From assembly GCA_963924555.1 (NCBI GenBank), contig OZ004586.1, forward strand, positions 2,934,501 to 2,998,500: DNA of 64,000 nucleotides, in the 5' to 3' direction. The notes below the pieces were generated by a model. It worked only from the letters and a program-made list of their open reading frames with translations. It made no database searches and had not been told where the DNA came from. Source of the stretch: Crambe crambe (Eukaryota > Porifera > Demospongiae > Poecilosclerida > Crambeidae). The position numbers and the translations under genes were made by a program. Shown here one piece after another: positions 57,303-64,000 of this stretch (positions within the stretch are counted from its first letter, which is position 1; every line of letters begins with the position of its first letter).

Positions 57303-58236
57303 AAATAACAAAGTAGCTAACTGTATTATTAGAAACAGTTTATTTTACACTCTTTAGCTATTACTTTAGATGCCTAGCTAAAGTCAAATGTTTGCCCCAC
57401 AGTGAAGAGAGTGTTATATTTAGAACGCACATACTTAGTAACATAGAGTGTGTGTATTTTCACCCTCTTTAGTTATGTTATTGTAGCTAATTAGCAAATA
57501 TTACATATAATAATATTATAGCATGCTGGTATTTTATATAATTATAATGGCTATAGTTATTCCATTTACTTGGCACCTTGATCATTTACTATAACTTTCT
57601 TAATTCTTCACATTTAAAACACCAACAGAAAGTAGTAGATAATAATACAATCTCTGTTGATGCATTAAACTAGAAATTTGGTCAAGAAAGTTATAGCAGT
57701 TATAGCGAATGACACATCATGCATGTACTCATGTATCTTAGCAGCTATAGCTATACATATGTACATAGCTACAGTGCTGAGGGACACGTACGTACGTAGC
57801 TAAAGAGGACAGCTGAATTTAATTACACTATGACAAACCCTTAACCACAAGTCTTGAATCCAGGCTCTCACGGGTTTGACTGTAGTTCATGGAATAGATT
57901 TCAAAGGTACTGAAGGATCCCATGTGAGAACACATGATGCCATTATCGCAGAGTTTTATCACACTTATAACAACTTATAGTTATAGTTATAGGAAGTTGG
58001 GACCAGAAGCTACGTATACATGTAATAGTCTACTTAAAGCATTTATTCTGAGCAATAATTTAGGACTGTAATACTATTTAGATATAAAGGAAAGGAACAA
58101 AAAAATGTCATTATGTGGTAGTATAATTTAGCTATAATATAATCAGGGCTAAAGGTGCATAGCTAGCTTACTGGCTACACACTAGTATAACACTATATAA
58201 GTATTATCGCAGAAATAACATTGCATGTTAAAAAGT
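57303..58236. other. Intergenic between I and J
   Basis: No gene is seen. It carries a copy of the common 3' flank (GTTCATGGAATAGATTTCAAAGG, GATCCCATGTGAGAACACATG near 57894-57940) and many TAGCTA words. Confidence 0.55.
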
Positions 58237-58316
58237 AAACACATAGCTGAAGTATAGACATAATTAGAAGTATAGACACACCCATAAATAAAGCTTCACT
58301 ACAATATAGGGTGTGG
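58237..58316 (+). promoter_or_regulatory. Shared receptor promoter module, gene J copy
   Basis: GTAAACACATAGCTGAAG near 58235 and GGGTGTGG (GGTGTGG 58310-58316), 80 bases before the ATG at 58390. The CCCACA part is reduced to ACACA. Confidence 0.4.
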
Positions 58317-58389
58317 CTTTATAGTGTATTGTATACTTTCCTCTAGGGAGTTAGTTAGCAGACTACTTACCCTCTCACACCAGAGGACC

Positions 58390-58442
58390 ATGTTGAAGAG
58401 CAGTGTGCTACTTGAAGTACTAATGATGATACTATGTCTAGT
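58390..58442 (+). pseudogene. Gene J, signal-peptide exon cut by element 2
   Basis: ATGTTGAAGAGCAGTGTGC starts a receptor signal peptide (MLKSSVLLEVLMMILCLV) that stops matching the family right after TATGTCTAGT. The next base begins the LTR of element 2. The rest of the exon and all later exons are not found up to the window end, so the gene is broken here or continues beyond 64000. Confidence 0.7.
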
Positions 58443-58710
58443 TGTAACGTAGCCGAAAATATAGTTAGTAAACTTTTTAATGTTAAATACAATAGAACTC
58501 AAGAACTCCCTAAATGATACACAACTCAACCCATTTATACAAAAATCACACATACAGGAAAGAACAGGCACAAGAGAAGATTCTAGAAATACAGCAGGAA
58601 AAATCATGTACAAAAAGACTAACAGCTAAACAGAAATGAAACCACTAATTACCCACAAATAAATAATCATACACTACATGCATACACTAACATACTGTCA
58701 CTCTGTCACA
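58443..58710 (-). repeat. 3' LTR of element 2
   Basis: On the minus strand it starts TGTGACAGAGTGAC, just after an AAGGAGGGAGGA polypurine tract (58711-58722), and ends GGCTACGTTACA at 58443. Length 268 bases. The outer edge falls exactly where the J signal-peptide exon stops matching its paralogues. Confidence 0.75.
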
Positions 58711-58721
58711 TTCCTCCCTCC

Positions 58722-59576
58722 TTAAGATGATGGAATGGAGGACTCAGTCTGAATTTCCATCGTCTCATCATTAACTGGTCCACGAGAGAGACTGTCAGCA
58801 TTTCCATTGTTCAGACCCCGTCGATGGGTAACTCTAAACGAGTAGGGTTGTATTGCCAGTGACCAGCGGGTAAGTCGAGCATTTGCATTCTTCATTCGAT
58901 GGAGCCAGGTCAGAGGTTGATGATCGGTTTCAATCAAAAAGTTCTGTCCATAAAGGTATGTATGGAAGATCTTCAAGGCCCAGACAATAGCTAGACACTC
59001 TTTCTCGATGGTAGCATAGTTTTGCTCTCGTTGGTGGAGTTTTCTGCTGGCATAAGCGACAGGATGATCTTTTCCTTCAGAATCAGCTTGACTTAGCACT
59101 GCACCTAGACCTCGTTCCGATGCAGCTGTTTGCAAGGTGAAAGGTTTAGTTGGGTCTGCAACTCGTAACACGGGAGACTTTACCAAAGAGTCCTTCAAGC
59201 TTTGAAAAGACCTCTCCACCAGGGAAGTCCAAATAACTTTGTCTGGCATCTTCTTCTTTGTCAGATCAGTCAAGGGTGAAGCAACTTCGGAAAATTCCGG
59301 CACGAAACGGCGATAATATCCAACCAGTCCAAGAAATGCTCTCACATCCTTCTTCGTTAGTGGTTTTGGATACTCCAACACGGCCTTCAGCTTTCCTGGA
59401 TCCGGCTGTACACACCCACCTCCAATGACATGACCCAGATAATGGACTTTCTTCCGACCAAACTGGTACTTTTCAACTTTCAATGTCAACCCAGCATCTA
59501 GCAGTCTCACGAATACTTCCTGAAGATGTATTAGGTGTTCTTCCCAGGTTTTGCTATGAATGACTATGTCATCCAA
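58722..59576 (-). pseudogene. Element 2 Pol fragment: RT C-terminal part and RNase H
   Basis: 284 codons starting at the L-D-D of the reverse-transcriptase active site. It continues through the thumb ([23 protein letters not shown]) to RNase H (TDHQPLTWLHRMKN, NADSLSR). In the first RNase H motif it has L-Q-T-A-A-S where element 1 has L-Q-T-D-A-S, so the catalytic Asp is replaced by Ala. Separated from the rest of RT by frameshifts upstream. Confidence 0.85.
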
Positions 59577-59777
59577 ATAAGCTCCAGCAACTCTTCACAT
59601 CCTTGCAGTACATGGTTGATCATCCTCTGGAAAGTGGCTGGGGCACTGTGTAATCTGAATGGCATCACTTCAAACTCATAGAGTCCAAAGGGGGTTGTAA
59701 ACGCTGATTTCTCCTTAGATGCTCCAGATAGTGGAATTTGCCAATAGCCCTTGGCTAGGTCTAGCGTGGTGATGTAG
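59577..59777 (-). pseudogene. Frameshifted middle part of element 2 RT
   Basis: RT homology continues here in other frames (TTPFG and MPF motifs are readable), so the gap between the two Pol frames is caused by small indels, not by a large deletion. A short insertion with TAGC near 59778 and a missing base near 59585 fit best. Confidence 0.65.
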
Positions 59778-61781
59778 CTACATAGCAGATCCTATACTGT
59801 CCAGTACCTCCTCTATTCGGGGCATGGGATACGCATCAAACTTTGCCAACTGGTTCAGCTTACGATAATCCACACAGAACCACACTGTACCATCTTTCTT
59901 CTCAACAAGGACTATTGTGGTTGAGGGACGTATAATTTTAGCCTCTAGCATCTTCTGGATCTCGGCCTTTACAACTTCTCTTTTGGAATAAGGGACCCGA
60001 TACGGCTTCTGGTGTATAGGCACTTCCTCTGCAGTGTTGATGGAATGTTCGATCACAGTAGTCCTTCCTGGAGCAGGGCCCAACACCTTTTCCAATTCCT
60101 GTATTACCCTCAATAATTGTTGTCGTTCTGATTTGGTCAAATCTGGAGTCTCAAACTGATCTGTAGCTCTGTTCAACATGTTCCAATCCCATGGAATGAT
60201 ATCTCCTGGCTCTGGGTCTGCTTCTGACTCTCCAACCATGATGGCTAGAAAAGCATTCTTCAAAGGAGACGGAGGGTTCCACCTCTTAAGGAGATTGATG
60301 TGGTAAATCTTCTTCTCCTTCCTCCTTCCTGGTGTTTCCACCTCATAGTCCACAGGTGAAGTTTTTCGACTGATCCGATATGGTCCAACCCATTCCAATT
60401 TCAGCTTGTTGGTGGCCTCTGGAAGTAGTACAAGGACCTCATCATCAACTTTCAGTTCCCTTTCTTTCGATCCCTTATCATAGCATCTCTTTTGCTTCTT
60501 TTGAACTTCCACGGCTTTCTCCTGGACCAAATCTGTCATTTCCTGGAGCTGATCTCGCATCCTGATCACATGAGCAGCCACAGGTATCTCCTCACTTCTT
60601 TCACCAGTCCAGCTATCTCGTAAGACATCAAGTGGACCACGAACACGATGTCCATAAAGAAGCTCGAAGGGAGAGAATCCTGTAGTTTCTTGAGGAGCCT
60701 CCCTGTAGGAAAACAACAAATAAGGTAAATATTCATCCCAATCTTTCTGATTCTGGCTGGTAAACTTTCTCAGCATAGATTTCAGTGTTCCATTGAACCT
60801 CTCAACCAGACCATCTGTTTGAGGGTGGTAGGGAGTCGTCCGGATTCTGGTGATCTGGAGAGTATGGTAGACTTCGTTCAACATGGTAGACATGAAATTT
60901 GCCCCTTGGTCTGTTAGAATTTCTTCTGGGATCCTGACCCTCGAAAAAAGTAGAATCAGTTCCTTCGCAATCTTCGGTGCTTCAGTGCTGGAGAGCGGGA
61001 TAGCCTCAGGATATCTGGTAGCGTAATCACAAATAGTTAGGATATACTGGTTTCCTCTCTTCGTCTTCGGCAGGGGACCAATAAGATCCATGGCTATTCG
61101 GGTGAAAGGCTTCTGTATCAGTGGCATTGGCAACATTGGAGCTCGGGCAGGTCTCCTTCCTCGGCTGCGCTGGCACACTTCACAAGTCTTGCAATACTCA
61201 GTTATGTCTTGAAATGCTCCTGGCCAATAATAGCGCTGCAGGATACGATCTTTGGTTTTTGTAATTCCCAAATGTCCTCCAGTGGGAACGTCATGTGCAA
61301 TCCGAAGCACAAGAGCTCTGCACTTCTCTGGCAATACCAAACATGACCTGACACTGTCAGCTGTCGCTCGCCAAGGATGCCAGTGTTGATAGATCAGGCC
61401 GTCCTTTTGGTAGAAATACACCCTCTCCATGTTCATCTGTTCTTGTTCATTGGGCACCAACATTTGCACCCAGGCTAGAGTCGGATCTTGCTTCTGCCAC
61501 TTTAGTAGCTCTTCCTTGGTAGCCTGCAAAGGGGAAAGATCAGTTAAAGTATTGTCTTCAACAGGAATTTCTACCCCCTCCTCCCTCCTTGGCTGCTCGT
61601 CCCTCTCCACTGCTGAAGTACTGATGGATTCCTCCTGCTGCTCTGGAGTATCTCCGGGTTCACCAGGTATGTCAAAGGGAGTGGAAGGTTCTGCCTCAGG
61701 TTCCGCTGCAAGGGTGGATGCAGCCTGTTCCTCCTGTTCCCTAAGTCTCCTCTGGGCTCTCGTCTCTGCCATTAGTCCCAT
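59778..61781 (-). pseudogene. Element 2 Pol fragment: integrase followed by RT N-terminus
   Basis: 667 codons. Integrase HHCC (A-H-D..G-G-H-L..C-K-T-C-E-V-C), catalytic core with A-M-D-L-I-G-P, L-T-D-Q-G-A-N-F and L-V-E-R-F-N, then the SH3-like tail (GPYRISR). It is followed by the RT start (KPYRVPYS, WFCVDYRKLN, YPMPRIEEVL), where the frame ends. Integrase precedes RT in one frame, which proves the unusual order directly. Confidence 0.88.
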
Positions 61782-61808
61782 CTCTGTTGTTTGGACATCA
61801 TAGACATC

Positions 61809-62021
61809 TCAACCAAGTAGCACAGGTACTATCAGATTGGGAGCTACAACAACTTTGGCCTTTCTGCATGTATCTCCTAGGCAAAGTTCAATCTCTGCTG
61901 TGGGATACTTCTCAGTGTCCCCATGGACACACAAAACTGGGACAGTCTCAGCAGTATTAGCTAACCTTTGATGGATCAACATTGTTTGCACGTACCATGG
62001 TAATACTGGATCCTGTATCAA
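61809..62021 (-). pseudogene. Element 2 protease C-terminal part
   Basis: 70 codons with VPVLCVHG and VPVLLG, the distal part of a retroviral-type aspartic protease, in a different frame from gag. It ends at a TGA where element 1 has Trp in the matching L-G-W-D. Confidence 0.7.
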
Positions 62022-63234
62022 TCAGCATCTGTACTGATCTTCCTTCCAATTTCCCCCGTCGGAGGCACTTTTCACTCTCCGTGTTCCAAGCAACTTCTGA
62101 ACACACATTCCCAAATAGAGCTGGCTTGGCAGTCCCCTCTGGACTCAACTCCTTCCTGTTTGGGCAGTTGTACATCAAGTGTCCCCATTGTCGGCAATGG
62201 TAGCACTGTTTGTCACCACGAGTGTTCACTCGAGCTCTTCCTCCAGTAGTCACTGGTCCATGTTCCTCTTTCTTTGCTCCAGTCTTATCAGGTTTTGTCT
62301 GATGCACTGTTATAGCTGGCTCTGCTGTTCCCTTCCTCTGATGGTGCTGGACTCCTCTCTTCCTGGCTTGAAAGTAGTCTTCTGCCAGCTGTCCCAGCTC
62401 ATCTAGAGTCTTAGGCTTCCTCTCTCTCAACCACACAGCTAGTTCGTCATCCACACTCTGAAGAACCTGTTCCATGATGATAAGTTCTTTGAGAGGAACA
62501 GTTGAATCCTTGGTCCACTTATCGAAGTGATCTGTGAGCCTGCAAATCCACTCCGGATAGTTCTCTTCACTGCACTTCCTATCCTTCCGAAATCGTCTGC
62601 GATGAGTCTCTTCGTTGACATCGTAACGGCGCAGTATCGCCTTCTTCACTTTGTCGTAGTTTCCAGACTCATCAGCTTGCAGTGCAGTATAGGCAGCCAT
62701 GGCTTTTCCTGTGAGTAAGCCAGTAAGCTGCGTGGCCCAAACCTCTTTTGGCCACTTCTGCTGCTTCGCTACCCGCTCGAAGGTAGCGAGGAAGTTCTCG
62801 ATATCGTCTGTTGGTTGAAATTTCTGCAGAGTGGGCTTTGGCAATTTGACTCTTTCACCTGCCTCTCCCCTCGCCCTCAGCTCCTGAATCTCCCTACGGT
62901 GCTCCTCCTTTTGTCGCTCCAGCAAGTCCCTCATGAAGCGTTGCTGATCCTGCTGCTGCTGCAATATCATCCTCTGTTCCTGTAGCATCGCAATCAGTGT
63001 CTCCGAAGAAGCCGTAGCTGCCGGCGAGATTCCTATAAGTGGAGGGGGTCCACCACCTAGCACTAGCGAGTCCAAAGTAAAAAATGATATCGAAGCATAC
63101 AAGTTATAATCATTATTTTTTATGCTCAAAAGAAACTTACACCTTCTAGTAGGTATCTCCGAAATAGTAAAGAGTAATAGTCTGTTGATAGCTAGTTCTC
63201 TATATATAAAACAGCTGCTAGCATGATCATGCAC
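61957..63234 (-). pseudogene. Element 2 Gag and start of protease
   Basis: Open frame with a Gln-rich coiled coil (QEQRMILQQQQDQQ), gag core (PTDDIENFLATFERVA, WATQLTGLLTGKA), zinc knuckle C-x2-C-x4-H-x4-C (CYHCRQWGH..C), and protease L-I-D-T-G-S-S before the frame is lost. Codons upstream of about 63060 are probably not part of the original Gag. Confidence 0.75.
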
Positions 63235-63269
63235 CTCTAAGCAGGTGCTAACCTGTAAACATGTAACCT
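63061..63269. other. Unassigned sequence between element 2 and the palindrome
   Basis: Neither LTR-like nor receptor-like. It includes TATATATAAAACAGCTGC and CATGATCATGCACC. Possibly the remnant of whatever replaced the 5' end of element 2. Confidence 0.4.
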
Positions 63270-63720
63270 AACAAGTGAATGCAAAAAATTTCTTCGAAAT
63301 AAAAATGTGAAGTAGGGATGCTATTATAACTGGAGCTTCATAATGAAAACCAAGTACTGCAGCATCGAAGCAGTATGGCCCAAAAATCTAGCTGGAATAT
63401 GTATTATAACTGCATGCAAGAGAGTGAACTTAGTGAAGTGACCCTTACCCATCATCAAGTACGAGATACTATTCCTACTTCACTCCCTTGGCCCTTGATC
63501 ATGGGAGTGAAGTAGGAATAGTATCTTGTACTTGATGATGGGTAAGGGTCACTTCACTAAGTTCACTCTCTTGCATGCAGTTATAATACATATTCCAGCT
63601 AGATTTTTGGGCCATACTGCTTCGATGCTGCAGTACTTGGTTTTCATTATGAAGCTCCAGTTATAATAGCATCCCTACTTCACATTTTTATTTCGAAGAA
63701 ATTTTTTGCATTCACTTGTT
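63270..63720. repeat. Near-perfect 451-bp palindrome (foldback)
   Basis: Left arm 63270-63487 and right arm 63503-63720 (218 bases each) are reverse complements with only one mismatch found (GTACGAGATACT versus GTACAAGATACT). The spacer is 15 bases (63488-63502). Pairing stops abruptly at both outer edges. It could be a foldback transposon, a recent inverted duplication, or an assembly artefact. Confidence 0.92.
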
Positions 63721-64000
63721 TCCATTCTTTTTTTTTGTGATTATGAAAATTGATAGACGCTAAAGGCTCCCTTGATTGAACTAAATTTATTTAATGATCA
63801 GTATTTCATTCTGTTCAGGGAGGAGAGTTTGAAGGATGATCATCTGCAGTGTAATGGAGTACTGAAAGGAGTGAACATTTTAAAAAGTGAACAGCATTAG
63901 CTAATTGTTACATATGTGATCACTGAAATAATTATTGAGATGGTACGTATGTCTTGCTTGAGGGAGGAGTATGGGGAGTTTATGCATTTGGTGTAGTGAT
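63721..64000. other. Window end without recognised features
   Basis: AT-rich sequence with a T9 run near 63729. No exon or repeat was recognised. Confidence 0.5.

Larger units (their letters stand above)
58443..63060 (-). mobile_element. Defective Ty3/gypsy-type retrotransposon 2
   Basis: Read on the minus strand it has gag with a zinc knuckle, protease, integrase, reverse transcriptase and RNase H, a polypurine tract and a 3' LTR. The integrase is again upstream of reverse transcriptase, as in element 1. The coding region is broken by a shift near 61960, a TGA near 61809 and shifts between 59577 and 59780. No copy of the LTR is found at the 5' (right) end, so that end was lost or replaced near 63060. 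Confidence 0.85.

Noticed and set aside
60380-62718. Plus-strand frames across element 2
   Set aside because: They are antisense shadows of its gag-pol coding sequence, Ser/Cys-rich by composition.
63061-63269. 5' LTR of element 2
   Set aside because: No stretch matches the 268-base 3' LTR, and the expected ACTGTCACTCTGTCACA edge is absent.

Overview
The window looks like nuclear DNA of an early-branching animal, most likely a demosponge close to Amphimedon queenslandica. The reasons are AT-rich DNA with very frequent TAGCTA/AGCTAG words, compact GT-AG introns, many short inverted-repeat transposons, and metazoan FN3/Ig receptor tyrosine phosphatases. The species call is inference.

Most of the window (1-58442) is a tandem array of related single-pass receptors, all on the + strand. 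Long genes (C 5026-12712, E 26859-34517, G 39182-52226, and the 3' end of A at 138-419) encode signal peptide, five FN3 domains, one membrane helix, an Ig domain on the cytoplasmic side, a PTP domain with an intact catalytic signature (D1) and a second PTP-like domain (D2). Long gene D (14847-24690) has the same cytoplasmic half but an unrelated Ig-FN3-FN3-FN3 ectodomain. Short genes (B 1031-3551, F 35365-38385, I 54549-57302, and a broken copy at 52846-53830) have nearly the same FN3 ectodomain but end in a short tail with a V-x-Y-E-T-V tyrosine motif. A further copy (J) is cut in its signal-peptide exon at 58442. Near-identical ectodomains on phosphatase and tyrosine-tail receptors form a paired-receptor arrangement. 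A shared promoter module precedes most copies. Segment A-B-C resembles E-F-G, so blocks of genes were duplicated.

Two Ty3/gypsy-type LTR retrotransposons are present, both with integrase encoded before reverse transcriptase. Element 1 (44451-49726, +) is complete, with LTRs identical as read, a 5-bp target duplication and one open gag-pol frame. It sits in an intron of gene G. Element 2 (58443 to about 63060, -) is broken by frameshifts and a stop and lacks a recognisable 5' LTR. Its 3' LTR interrupts the signal-peptide exon of J. A near-perfect 218-bp-arm palindrome (63270-63720) lies beyond it.

Introns and intergenic stretches carry several short inverted-repeat elements, whose presence or absence between paralogues records the order of duplications. 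I saw no tRNA, rRNA or CRISPR array. Exon edges were placed by hand from splice sites, reading phase and alignment among paralogues. All FN3-encoding exons start and end in phase 1.
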